DNA from: Legionella sp.
Lineage (GTDB): Bacteria > Pseudomonadota > Gammaproteobacteria > Legionellales > Legionellaceae
Length of the DNA stretch: 64,000 nt
Direction of reading: 5' to 3'
Assembly: GCA_031291095.1 (NCBI GenBank)
Contig: JARLJR010000124.1
Location: forward strand, 26,894-90,893
Position numbers and translations under genes: made by a program. The notes beneath the pieces are model-generated. The model made no database searches. It saw nothing but the letters and a program-made list of their open reading frames with translations, and had not been told where the DNA came from. This document shows positions 26,438 through 35,357 of the stretch, in pieces; within the stretch, counting starts at the first letter, position 1, and each line of letters begins with the position of its first letter.

Positions 26438-27037
26438 ATGAACTATACCACAATTATTCGTTTTTGCTTCCTTATCTTATTGATCCCTGCTGTTATTTAC
26501 TTACTACTCGCGTTTTATATTGCCAAAAATGCGGAACATGATAATAAAAAGCAAGCGGATGTAATTTTAGTGCTCGGTGCCAAAATCTATCGAGATAATG
26601 CAATTAACCCTTGCCTGGTCGCGCGAGTTGAGCATGCTGTTGAGTTATATAAAGCACATTATGCTCCTAAACTGCTGGTTTCAGGCGGGGTTGATAAAGA
26701 AGATAATGCTAATGAAGCCCAGGAAATGAAAAAAATCGCAATGTCTCTAGGAGTTCCTGAAACAGACATTTTGCTTGAGTCAGAATCGACATCAACCTAT
26801 GAAAATATGCTGCTTTCTAAAAAAATATTAAATGAAGAGCATATGAATTCGATTATTATCGTAACAGAACCATTCCACCTTCCCCGAGCCATGCTTGCCG
26901 CAGAAAAAGCAGGGCTTAAAGCGGTCGGTTCTCCAGCAATAAAAAGTATGTGCTGGGCTAACAATAAATATCTGACACTTTATTTTGCCAAAGAGCCCTT
27001 AGCAATTATGTATTATAAATTAAGAAATAGAGTGTAA
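26438..27037 (+). CDS. DUF218 (YdcF/SanA-like) membrane protein
   Basis: An N-terminal transmembrane helix (residues about 7-28) is followed by a DUF218 domain: ADVILVLGAKIYRDN, HAVELYKAHYAPKLLVSGG, ESTSTYENM and IVTEPFHLPRA. Family knowledge: the group includes SanA, ElyC and YdcF, inner-membrane proteins with a soluble periplasmic domain linked to envelope or peptidoglycan homeostasis; the chemistry is not settled. It is divergent from the lipase-like gene and 66 bases upstream of a secreted-protein gene. Confidence 0.85.
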   Translation: MNYTTIIRFCFLILLIPAVIYLLLAFYIAKNAEHDNKKQADVILVLGAKIYRDNAINPCLVARVEHAVELYKAHYAPKLLVSGGVDKEDNANEAQEMKKIAMSLGVPETDILLESESTSTYENMLLSKKILNEEHMNSIIIVTEPFHLPRAMLAAEKAGLKAVGSPAIKSMCWANNKYLTLYFAKEPLAIMYYKLRNRV

Positions 27038-27103
27038 TCCGTCGGCTGCGCTTGACAGCTCAGCCTCCATTTATTTAATACTCGAACAAAGGATCTGGTT
27101 CAA

Positions 27104-27682
27104 ATGCTAAAAAAATCACTGTCCTCATTGCTATTACTAATCCTGACTAGTTCCAGCGCACAAGCCCTTTCCATCACCAACATAGAGCAATCTAAACTTC
27201 CTCGGCCCTATAATTTTTTACTAACCCAACCTTTAATGACTCAAACGCTTGAACAATATTATAAACGAACGCCCATTATTCAAACACAATCAACCTATTT
27301 TGATCCAACCCAGAATAACTACGCTCGAACCATTACAATGCTCATTGATCGTGATAAGCAGAGAAATAATGCTACCTATGCACAAAAAACAGGTGTGGCG
27401 CAAGTAATCGAATTAGCATTTATTAAAATGAACTTTAGTGAATTACCTAAAGAGGTTATTGAGGAAATTCGCCATACAAATACTCCTTTTGGTAAGCTCA
27501 TAGAAAAGTATCAAATAAAAATACTTACTCAAAATCGGGTATATTTTACAACGGCTTGTACCAAAGAAATTGCCTCGCTCATGCCTTGTGATTTGCATAA
27601 GGCACTTTATGGTCGTAAAAATACTATTATCCGGGCAGACAATAAACAATGGCTGGCGCAGGTTATGGAGATACTGCCGTAA
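27104..27682 (+). CDS. Secreted protein, possible chorismate-lyase-like fold
   Basis: A signal peptide covers residues 1-21 (LLLLILTSSSAQA-LS). The mature 170 residues contain RTITMLIDRD, AQVIELAFIKMNFSELP and NTPFGKLIEKYQI. The last segment faintly resembles the P-(I/L/F)-G-(R/K)-L-(L/I) region of chorismate-lyase/UTRA folds, but the resemblance is weak and I do not assign a function. Two Cys near residues 149 and 159 could form a periplasmic disulphide. It may share a transcript with the DUF218 gene upstream. Confidence 0.55.
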   Translation: MLKKSLSSLLLLILTSSSAQALSITNIEQSKLPRPYNFLLTQPLMTQTLEQYYKRTPIIQTQSTYFDPTQNNYARTITMLIDRDKQRNNATYAQKTGVAQVIELAFIKMNFSELPKEVIEEIRHTNTPFGKLIEKYQIKILTQNRVYFTTACTKEIASLMPCDLHKALYGRKNTIIRADNKQWLAQVMEILP

Positions 27683-27733
27683 TTTGGAGGGTATGCCATG
27701 ATAACACAAGTATCATGGCTCGATTTGTAGAGA

Positions 27734-28903
27734 CTACCCGAAGGCAGCATTAAAGGGTCCAGCCTCAGACTCTACTTTCGTGCTATTTTGTAATGACTCA
27801 TCTACCACTGACGAGGCTTCATTAGATGTTGCTGGAGCAAAAACTGAAAAAAGAGGAAGACTGCTAAAATCTTCTTTTCTCTCTTTAGCCAAGCTCATCT
27901 TCTCTTGATATAGCTGTATTAAATCAAAGAACTGCTCTAGCGTTTCATATAATGCTTTTCGATAACCACCAAAATGAACCGGGTTATACTCGATGTTAGT
28001 TTTTGTTAAAGGACAGGTTTCAAGGCATTGTCCCTTATGAAATAATGCTGCGGCATCATAAACCATACCTGTTTCAACAACATAATAAGGTTCCTCAAAG
28101 AGCGCGTGTAATACAGGACACATCAGATCAAATGTTAAAGAATTTTCCTCTAACCAAACCTCCAATAATTCTTTCAGTTCTAGAGCATCACTATTGTCTG
28201 ATTGAAAGGGTTTGCTCACATCCCGTAAGATGTGCGATAAATCTGATTTTTTATAGGAAATTTGAATCTTATCAAGACAATCCATCTTCCTTTCTTTGAG
28301 TTCTGTGCCTGTACTTAAATCATTCATACAGTCTCTCATAGCCTTTTTTACTGATTCTAAGGACTGCAAAAGATTAGCATAAATAGCTTGATCCTTCGTC
28401 CTTTGTTTGACTGGCGTATAGCCGGCAGTATCAATGTAATAAGCACGTTGTTGGGTAGCCTGTTCCGCAACTGGTTCAATCATTTTGTCATTTTCAAATA
28501 CAAATTTGCTTGTAGATTCCTCAGAGGACTTATAGATTGCCTCCAATAACAACTCGAATTTTGATTTTACACTCATTCTATCTACATGCTCATAATTGAT
28601 TAGAGAAGAGCCTTCAGTATGCTTATTTCGCATATCGTTATTTACGACAAGCCATTTATCAGCAACAAAAGCAAAACGAGTATGACCGACTTTCCTATTT
28701 TCTTGTTTAAAAGTTACCGATATCATTCCAGGGACACGACTTTCACGCATCAACCAGGAGCCAGGTACTTTTGTTTTAAAAAATTCATGATACCCTTCTA
28801 TAACCTCTAAATGAGGATAATTCGGTAGCTCCATCTTGAAAATGGGGACAAAATCACTTTGTTCCTGACTCACAGTAGATGTTGCTTCTTGTTTTTGTTG
28901 CAT
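27734..28903 (-). CDS. SH2 domain plus U-box-like protein, candidate phosphotyrosine-directed E3 ligase effector
   Basis: Residues about 36-110 match an SH2 domain: FFKTKVPGSWLMRESRVPG corresponds to the GTFLVRES core with the phosphotyrosine-binding Arg at R53, and KVGHTRF holds the His (H74) of the HYKI strand. Residues about 256-310 match a U-box: LTFDLMCPVLHALFEEPYYV, then GMVYDAAAL and ETCPLTKTNIE. A helical segment links them. The ATG at 28903 was chosen because GGAG lies five bases upstream; the frame is open 12 codons further. Family knowledge: Legionella encodes SH2 proteins and U-box E3 ligases (LubX, GobX) as Dot/Icm effectors. Combining both resembles the logic of eukaryotic Cbl. 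Enzyme activity is inferred. Confidence 0.78.
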   Translation of the reverse strand: MQQKQEATSTVSQEQSDFVPIFKMELPNYPHLEVIEGYHEFFKTKVPGSWLMRESRVPGMISVTFKQENRKVGHTRFAFVADKWLVVNNDMRNKHTEGSSLINYEHVDRMSVKSKFELLLEAIYKSSEESTSKFVFENDKMIEPVAEQATQQRAYYIDTAGYTPVKQRTKDQAIYANLLQSLESVKKAMRDCMNDLSTGTELKERKMDCLDKIQISYKKSDLSHILRDVSKPFQSDNSDALELKELLEVWLEENSLTFDLMCPVLHALFEEPYYVVETGMVYDAAALFHKGQCLETCPLTKTNIEYNPVHFGGYRKALYETLEQFFDLIQLYQEKMSLAKERKEDFSSLPLFSVFAPATSNEASSVVDESLQNSTKVESEAGPFNAAFG

Positions 28904-29101
28904 GAACACTCCGAAATTAAGGCATAATAGAATATGCATATAGTAACAAAATTAGACATTTAGTCAATATAGGAAGCAATGCTTGGCGTTGAAAACTATT
29001 TTTTTTACCTATTCATGTACAACAAATAAGCTTCATCTACTACAAACCTCTTTAAGCAGTATATACTTGTTTAATATAGTTTATTTGATGGACCAATAAC
29101 A

Positions 29102-30304
29102 ATGGTTAAAAAAACTAAAGGACAAGTACAAAAACAAGCTCTTGGTATAATTAATAGGCCTTACAAACCTATCCACGAAAAGCAAACATACAAGCGCATT
29201 GCCTGTGTATTTCAAGGCGGAGGGGCCTTAGGTGCATATCAAGTTGGGGCTTATCGTGCAATTCATGAGCGTGGATATATCCCTAACTATCTTTCAGGGG
29301 TATCCATTGGAGCAATTAATAGCTCTATTGTTGCAGGAAATCCTCCTGAAAAGCAGATCGAAAAATTAATGGAATTTTGGAATACGATCATTCCTAAATT
29401 ATGGAGCGATCAATTTTCCCCGTGGAACTCTTTTGATTATTTCCGTCATGTAAACAACAGCATCACGGCGCTCCATGTCATTATGTGTGGTTTAGAGGGC
29501 TTTTTTAAACCTCGTTGTATAGCTCCTAATGAATTTACAACAGGTACTCCTGATAAATTAAGTTATTATGACACTTCAGAGCTACGAGATACCCTTGAAA
29601 AAGTAATTGATTTTGACCGAATTAACTCAAAAGAAGTTACTTTATGTCTTGGTGCAGTGAATGTCGAATCAGGGGAAATGACATTTTTTAATAACCAATT
29701 AATGACTATTACTCCAGATCATATTATGGCTAGTTGCTCCCTGCCCCCCGGATTCCCAGCAATGAAAATAGATGATAATTATTACTGGGATGGCGGAATT
29801 TATGCGAATACCCCGCTGGTTACGGTGCTCGATGCCCTACCGGAGGAGGATACTTTGTGTTTTGTCGTTGATTGCTTTAGTTTAGCAGGCCAGTTACCCA
29901 AGAACATGGATCAGGTGGATGAACGGCAAAAAGACATTCGTTATGCCAGTCATTCTCGCCGCCTGACTAATGTCTACAGTAGCCGGCAAAATTTACAAGC
30001 GGCAATTACCATATTAGGGCAACATTTAACACCAGAGGCCCAAAATGATCCCCAAGTACAGCAAATTTTGCAATTAGGTAATCAAAAGCGTTTTAGTGTA
30101 GTGCATATTATTTATCGAGGTTCGCCGTTTGCCCATTCATTCAAAGATTATAATTTTGGGAGTGCGGTTATCGAGCGGCGCATGAAAACGGGATATGAAA
30201 ATGCCATTGGAGTATTAAGCGAGCCTAAATGGGAAGAAAAATCAACAAACCCATTGGCGTGCTCGATTTATGGTGTTACTCCTGATTATTTTGATCAAAG
30301 ATAA
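29102..30304 (+). CDS. Patatin-like phospholipase
   Basis: The patatin domain spans residues about 32-240: the oxyanion loop FQGGGALGAYQ, the nucleophile elbow GVSIGAINSS (S68) and the catalytic Asp D230 in YYWDGGIYANTPL. The region after about 250 (YASHSRRL...GSAVIERRM) matches the C-terminal extension common in bacterial patatins (DUF3734 type). Patatins release fatty acids from phospholipids through a Ser-Asp dyad. No signal peptide. Legionella has many patatin proteins, some of them Dot/Icm effectors (Vpd group). It sits between the SH2/U-box gene and the ADP-ribosyltransferase-like gene, which strengthens an effector reading. Confidence 0.9.
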   Translation: MVKKTKGQVQKQALGIINRPYKPIHEKQTYKRIACVFQGGGALGAYQVGAYRAIHERGYIPNYLSGVSIGAINSSIVAGNPPEKQIEKLMEFWNTIIPKLWSDQFSPWNSFDYFRHVNNSITALHVIMCGLEGFFKPRCIAPNEFTTGTPDKLSYYDTSELRDTLEKVIDFDRINSKEVTLCLGAVNVESGEMTFFNNQLMTITPDHIMASCSLPPGFPAMKIDDNYYWDGGIYANTPLVTVLDALPEEDTLCFVVDCFSLAGQLPKNMDQVDERQKDIRYASHSRRLTNVYSSRQNLQAAITILGQHLTPEAQNDPQVQQILQLGNQKRFSVVHIIYRGSPFAHSFKDYNFGSAVIERRMKTGYENAIGVLSEPKWEEKSTNPLACSIYGVTPDYFDQR

Positions 30305-30381
30305 ATCCCTTTCGGTGTGCGGGAAAAATATACTAAATAGGCATATAATAATCATATAGCGCATTATTTTATGAGAACTAT

Positions 30382-32502
30382 ATGCCTAAACCACATGTAG
30401 AAGAACACTTTGAAAAAGGTAATGTAGTCGATGTAATTGACTCGTTTAAACAACTTAACAATCAGGCTGCCCGCGATTATAATCCAGCTTTAGGTCCACT
30501 ACCCAAAACAGATTATACTTTTCACTATGAAGAATTAACTCGTCGACTTATGGCAGGTGAGCCATTTGCTTACGAAAAAGCGGAAGACGGCAGCAATCTC
30601 ATTCGATTTAAGAACAAGGTATATAACCTTACTGAAATCATAGCCTACGCAAATTTAGATCATTTAACCTTCAGCCAAAATGATTTGGACCAATATGCAG
30701 ATTACTGCCAAAATACCTCAATTGTACGTCCCGAAAATGAGCATGAAGAGTTCCCTACGGAAGAATATTTTGAGAAGCAAGATAAAAAAGCGGGGGGCGT
30801 ATTTAAGGATATGCATTATGGAGAAAAATTAGCGCTGAATGTTTATTCTACAAATTATTATGAAGAGATGAATCCACTATTACGTGGATATTACAATTTT
30901 GCTGATAAAACCCCCGCTCAAATAAGAGATGTTATTGTACATAGCGCGATGTGTGGACAAGCACTGGCTCATGCTCCGAATAAAGTAATTGACGGAACGT
31001 TCCGTTATGAAAGCGTTTATAATCCGGCCTTATTAGAAAATCGCATAAAAATAGCTCAAGAAGGTGGTGCTGAAATAGTAAGAGGTTTTATTAGTACTGG
31101 CGAAGAACCCGCACTGGGGTTTAAAAATAAAGTAGCAATTACTTATTCTGGGCTTGTTGGAAAATATGTAGGCCCTTTATCCCGATATCCTCATGAAAAA
31201 GAATTTTTAATTCCCCCCACTCAAATGACTTATGAAGGGTATACTCAGGAAAATGGAGTACACTATTTTCACGCAAAACCGGTGGTGGATTTAAATTTAA
31301 TTCATGAGAAGGCTCAAGAGTCTGCTCACGCAAGTAACGTAAATACTTCTAAGGTTCATGAGTTATATAATTACCTAAAAGTAATTGATCAGACGCTGAA
31401 AGCTCATTGTTCTCCAGAAGAATATAAAATTTATAAGGCTCAGGTCGATGAAATAAAAACCTGGGCTATCGTTAAATTAAATGAACTAGATAAAAACCCA
31501 AGTCCTGCAAACATTGCAGCTGATCTAAGCGTCATGTGGAATAAATTGTCAGATATAAGTGCAAACGCGCTAAAAAATCATGCAAAATTTGCTGCCTATC
31601 AGGAAGAAATAGAGCAAAAACGAGATGCTGAGAAACACATGGCAGCCTTTCAGCTTTCTAATGAATGCCGGATGGTAATGAACGAGCTCCAAGCAGCTAA
31701 TAGTCCTCAATACGGTCCATTACTTGCCAAATATCCAAATGGTTTTGGCGAGTTTGGTGTCACTGAACTGCTAAAAATAAGAGATGACATTAGCAAAGAT
31801 TTACTCGCCACTAAAAAATTCGATTGCTTAGTTAAATTAAGTGAAATTAAAGACCAGGGAGATCAACTCAAAGATAACAGCATCAATAATTTTATCGGTC
31901 CAATGAATGAGGAGATTCTTCGTACCAAAAGTGTTGTTCGGCTTGAGCAAATAAAAGAACAGCTAGAGTGCAAAGATCTTCTACAAAAAATTGAAGCGAC
32001 TCGCTTTGGCCCTCATGACAAGCAAATGCATAAATTTGTTCAAGATACGATAAAAAAAATGGAGCGATGCGCTAATCTAGATGAGCTTAAGGAGCTTAAA
32101 GAAGAACTAAAATCCACTTTAACCACCTTAGAAAAAAATAAACCAGCAATTGATGAATTAAAAAATATTATTCAAGATTTTCGCGACAGGTCAAATGTAT
32201 TTAGTGTTGGCATGAAAAGCAAAGCAAATCGCATTGAACGGGCGATTGGTGACAATGTACCTATTTCCGAACGAGGAAAAGTCCAAGACGCAGAGCCTGT
32301 ATTAGATGCCCTTGCCTCACACCGCCATAAGCACGGAAAAGTTTACCATGAGAATGGGCATGTTGATGAGAAAAAAGCTTCTGGATCTTTCCATCAGTTT
32401 AAGCAGAAAATGAATGAGTTGAAAGAAAGCAACCCCGTAATGGAAATGGAAGCAGAGGCAGTTCATGACGTAGCACCAGAGCCTGTTGCTATGAAATATT
32501 AG
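30382..32502 (+). CDS. Putative mono-ADP-ribosyltransferase (R-S-ExE type), effector candidate
   Basis: Residues about 140-300 carry the order of landmarks of arginine-type ADP-ribosyltransferases: LALNVYSTNYYEEMNPLLRG, then an Arg in GTFRYES (R208), the Ser-Thr strand VRGFISTGEE (S238-T239) and the ExE loop HEKEFLIPP (E272, E274). This R-S-ExE set binds NAD and catalyses transfer of ADP-ribose to protein. Residues about 330-640 are mostly helical with coiled-coil character, and the tail is acidic. No signal peptide. Legionella SidE proteins, Ceg3 and Lart1 are precedents for ART effectors. Activity and target are inferred; the gap between motif positions is normal for the fold. Confidence 0.72.
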   Translation: MPKPHVEEHFEKGNVVDVIDSFKQLNNQAARDYNPALGPLPKTDYTFHYEELTRRLMAGEPFAYEKAEDGSNLIRFKNKVYNLTEIIAYANLDHLTFSQNDLDQYADYCQNTSIVRPENEHEEFPTEEYFEKQDKKAGGVFKDMHYGEKLALNVYSTNYYEEMNPLLRGYYNFADKTPAQIRDVIVHSAMCGQALAHAPNKVIDGTFRYESVYNPALLENRIKIAQEGGAEIVRGFISTGEEPALGFKNKVAITYSGLVGKYVGPLSRYPHEKEFLIPPTQMTYEGYTQENGVHYFHAKPVVDLNLIHEKAQESAHASNVNTSKVHELYNYLKVIDQTLKAHCSPEEYKIYKAQVDEIKTWAIVKLNELDKNPSPANIAADLSVMWNKLSDISANALKNHAKFAAYQEEIEQKRDAEKHMAAFQLSNECRMVMNELQAANSPQYGPLLAKYPNGFGEFGVTELLKIRDDISKDLLATKKFDCLVKLSEIKDQGDQLKDNSINNFIGPMNEEILRTKSVVRLEQIKEQLECKDLLQKIEATRFGPHDKQMHKFVQDTIKKMERCANLDELKELKEELKSTLTTLEKNKPAIDELKNIIQDFRDRSNVFSVGMKSKANRIERAIGDNVPISERGKVQDAEPVLDALASHRHKHGKVYHENGHVDEKKASGSFHQFKQKMNELKESNPVMEMEAEAVHDVAPEPVAMKY

Positions 32503-32524
32503 AATTATCAGGCGCTCACATTCA

Positions 32525-32559
32525 CTTGGCGTTACGTAGCATAATAAACGTACGCCAAG
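32525..32559. terminator. Hairpin downstream of the ADP-ribosyltransferase-like gene
   Basis: Inverted repeat CTTGGCGT / ACGCCAAG with a 19-nt loop that itself pairs partly (TACGT / ACGTA), followed by GAAAATTTTTC. Position, 22 bases after the stop, suggests a terminator. Confidence 0.45.
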
Positions 32560-32638
32560 GAAAATTTTTCACCAGAAATCATTGATCGAAAAAGCCGCAC
32601 TTGGTATAATATATATTTTTTATGGGCTTGTATTGGAC

Positions 32639-34369
32639 ATGACTTATTTAGCAAAAAAAGAGTTAGAGGCGGCTAATGCTGCATATCAACTTGGTAACTA
32701 TTCAGACGCATTAACAAATTACGAAAATGCGATAACTAAACTTCGTGAACTTGGTGCGCAAAAAGGTTTTTCCCCCACAAAATTCTACTATGATGAGTTG
32801 GCTTATACCCACAGCCAAATTATTAAGTGTATTTCTCAAACAGTACAAGCCCTAATTGCTGAGTCTCCTAATATAGATTATGCTCTTATCCAATTGCACA
32901 TGAGAAAAGCGCGCAGTAATCGAAAGGATTTTTTAGTTCTCCACAACACACTTGCTCAATATTTTGGTGGCATTAGTCGAAATTCCACCGAACGTCTAAC
33001 GGAAGTTTTTGATTCTTTAGCTGTGGCTGCTGAAAAAATTAGCGATGCCATTAGTGATTATGCGGACAGTGAAAAAGACTGGGCAGGAAGAGACAAAGCA
33101 TATATGAAAGCCGTTATGTGGTTAAAACGTGCCCAAAAATATCAGCTTAAAGCAAATAGTTCTTTAGAAATTGAACAAAGCAACAATAAAACAAGGAGTC
33201 TTGTAAGAACTGAGCTGCATCTTGGATGTTTAAACCTTATGGAGCGTGCATATTACTGTAATCATGATGAGACTTATCTCCTTGAGATAACTAAATATAT
33301 TAGCGACAACAGATTGCATGGATTGAATTTAACAAGCGAAGACCAGCTAGAGCTTTTGAGTTATGAGCTTCTCGTTGCTGTTGAAGAGAACGATGAAGAA
33401 GCCATCCATATTCTTAGCCAATACTATGATGAAATATTAATTAACGACCCTGATTTTGATGAAAACTGTTTCCTTATTCAAGATATTAAGAATTTACTAG
33501 CCAAAGTTAATGCGACAGAAGAGGCTATAGAACCAGAACCAGTTTCAGAGCATAATCCTAAAAAACGAGACCGAGAAGAAGGGGAAGAGGAGGAAGTATT
33601 CTCTTTAACTAAAAAAGCAAAACTCACTGAGAATGTGATGGCGTCAGATGCCCCTCATTTATTGGAAGAAGCACCACAATTAGAGAATGATGTACCTGCA
33701 CAAGAACAGGCTCCAATGCCCCCTCTTCCTCAAGTTGATATGGTTGCTAAACCTGGGCCTCAAGCAGAACTAAACCTATCTCGAGTTGCCCCCACACTTC
33801 CATTTTTTGCTCCTGTTCCTATGCAAAAACCGAGTCAAACTACTTTTAGTGAAACAATGAAGGAACTAGCCAGAAGCTATACTAACCCTGAGACCTTGGC
33901 TAATTTGCTAATCGTCGTTGCGGATTTTTATTATCAAGGCAAACATTCGCAATCACCAAAAGCGATGTTTATAGCCTGTTCATTGTATGAGGATGTACTC
34001 AGGCTCAATCCAAAACATGAGGTAGCCCGAAGCAAAAAAGATGAACTCAAAAGTACTCCTTTTGGTGCCCAGGTTCTTAAGCTTGTCCTGAGCGATAAAA
34101 AGCAAGCTGCTGCTCAATACAAAACCCCTTCAGGTATTTTTAACCATTCAATTGCAGACAGTATTAAAAATGTTCAAACCTATTTAATTGAAAACAATCA
34201 AAAACAATTAGATGAACTATTTACGAAACTTCTTCAATTTATTGGGGATACGTTAAAAACAGAACATAGTGTTGGAAATCAATCTGAGGCAATCGCCACT
34301 TTGATATTGAGTAAATGTCAAAATGCGATGTTAGTTGATCAATCATCTTCTGCACCGAGTTTTGTGTAA
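32639..34369 (+). CDS. TPR-like protein with a nuclear-localisation-like segment, effector candidate
   Basis: The start was placed at the ATG at 32639, since the segment from MTYLAKKELEAANAAY begins a tetratricopeptide-like helix pair (YQLGNYSDALTNYENAI); the frame also opens at a TTG at 32582 that would add a short hydrophobic stretch. Helical repeats run to about residue 290. From residue 307 comes PKKRDREEGEEEEVF followed by TKKAKL, which looks like a classical or bipartite nuclear localisation signal, then a Pro-rich linker (about 345-400) and a second helical domain to residue 576. No enzyme motif was recognised. Nuclear targeting in a host is an inference. Confidence 0.6.
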   Translation: MTYLAKKELEAANAAYQLGNYSDALTNYENAITKLRELGAQKGFSPTKFYYDELAYTHSQIIKCISQTVQALIAESPNIDYALIQLHMRKARSNRKDFLVLHNTLAQYFGGISRNSTERLTEVFDSLAVAAEKISDAISDYADSEKDWAGRDKAYMKAVMWLKRAQKYQLKANSSLEIEQSNNKTRSLVRTELHLGCLNLMERAYYCNHDETYLLEITKYISDNRLHGLNLTSEDQLELLSYELLVAVEENDEEAIHILSQYYDEILINDPDFDENCFLIQDIKNLLAKVNATEEAIEPEPVSEHNPKKRDREEGEEEEVFSLTKKAKLTENVMASDAPHLLEEAPQLENDVPAQEQAPMPPLPQVDMVAKPGPQAELNLSRVAPTLPFFAPVPMQKPSQTTFSETMKELARSYTNPETLANLLIVVADFYYQGKHSQSPKAMFIACSLYEDVLRLNPKHEVARSKKDELKSTPFGAQVLKLVLSDKKQAAAQYKTPSGIFNHSIADSIKNVQTYLIENNQKQLDELFTKLLQFIGDTLKTEHSVGNQSEAIATLILSKCQNAMLVDQSSSAPSFV

Positions 34370-34454
34370 GCTGTAAATAGCATCATCCTGTCCTACGGCA
34401 TGGTCGAGACTTAACTGAGGTAGCCAGATTTATCTTGCTCCTTATCCCGAATTT

Positions 34455-34482
34455 ATGGATACCGCGATCAAGTGGTATCCAT
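34455..34482. repeat. Interspersed palindrome, ACCGC family (divergent copy)
   Basis: Inverted repeat ATGGATACC / GGTATCCAT around GCGATCAAGT. The loop keeps the CGxxxCAAG core of the family. The rest of 34370-34635 is AT-rich and shows no gene. Confidence 0.55.
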
Positions 34483-34635
34483 ATTTTCCTGCTCCCTATT
34501 CATTGCAGTCCAGCCATTCAAACTTCCAAAATCACCACAAGTTAATTTCCTTAAACCATAAATTAGCGAAATACAGATTAATCATCTATATTGAATTTTA
34601 GCTGACCAAGTATTTTACAATAGGGAGAATAAATC

Positions 34636-34965
34636 ATGGCCGATTATCATGAACACGCCGATCTAGCACGCTTAAAAGATCTTTTTGGATTAGCAAAACC
34701 CGAAGCTGATGGATATTTATCCTTAAATAAGGCATTTAATCGTGACGACGGTGCGATCCCAAAAAAATATCGTGAACTAATGGCGCTGGCTGTGTCATTT
34801 ACCACTCAATGCCCTTATTGCTTAGAAGTACACACTGCCGCAGCAAAACGTGCAGGAGCAACGCGAGAAGAAGTTGCTGAGGCCTGCTTTATTGCGGCTA
34901 ATTTACGTGCTGGAGCCGCAATTACTCATGGGACATTAGCCCTAAAATTTTATGACCGGTCATAA
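34636..34965 (+). CDS. Carboxymuconolactone decarboxylase/AhpD-like protein
   Basis: A 109-residue all-helical protein with the AhpD-type motif E-x11-C-x2-C-x3-H: E47, C59, C62 and H66 in CPYCLEVHTAAAKRAGATREEV. Family members are either peroxidase partners using the CxxC redox pair or ring-cleavage decarboxylases; conservation of both Cys and the His favours the redox (alkylhydroperoxidase-like) role. The ribosome-binding site AGGGAG lies just upstream of the ATG. No AhpC gene is adjacent. Confidence 0.88.
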   Translation: MADYHEHADLARLKDLFGLAKPEADGYLSLNKAFNRDDGAIPKKYRELMALAVSFTTQCPYCLEVHTAAAKRAGATREEVAEACFIAANLRAGAAITHGTLALKFYDRS

Positions 34966-34976
34966 AAAACAGTATG

Positions 34977-34998
34977 GCCTGGTTGCTTGAAACCAGGC
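34977..34998. terminator. GGTTGC-family palindrome (copy 3)
   Basis: Inverted repeat GCCTGGTT / AACCAGGC, 11 bases after the AhpD-like gene stop, where it converges with the next gene. Confidence 0.55.
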
Positions 34999-35001
34999 TA
35001 C

Positions 35002-35343
35002 TTATGGCAAAACATAAATAACTAAAGTAACTAATCCTGCCAATGCGACCAAAGGATGAATGATGACTAATAACTTGGGAACTTTCATCTTCTTACGTCC
35101 CATTGTAAATAAAGTTAACCCACCCATGGCCGCGAGTAAAAATAAAATCAAACTGGCAACCAATAACGGCGCGGTCCCATAAATGATTAGATAAGTCACC
35201 ATGATCGCAATCGCTATCCCTGCAACAGTACCATGCCCAATCAATGCGATTTTATTTGGCGGCAAGTCCTGCAATATAGCGACTAAAATAGCTAAACCAA
35301 AAGTTACTACCAATAGAAATAAACAGATTGCCAATATTAACAT
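35002..35343 (-). CDS. Small membrane protein, unknown function
   Basis: 113 residues with four hydrophobic segments (about 1-25, 31-52, 54-77 and 90-112), separated by short loops including GRKKMKVPK, which should lie in the cytosol. No functional motif. It ends close to the AhpD-like gene and starts 14 bases downstream of the polysaccharide deacetylase gene on the same strand, so the two are probably co-transcribed. Confidence 0.7.
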   Translation of the reverse strand: MLILAICLFLLVVTFGLAILVAILQDLPPNKIALIGHGTVAGIAIAIMVTYLIIYGTAPLLVASLILFLLAAMGGLTLFTMGRKKMKVPKLLVIIHPLVALAGLVTLVIYVLP

Positions 35344-35357
35344 ACAAGCTCCCTCCC

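Noticed and set aside
34560-34575. TTAATTTCCTTAA as a possible PmrA box
   Set aside because: The two TTAA elements are 9 bases apart instead of the 11 expected for PmrA tandem sites, and the downstream gene is not an effector.
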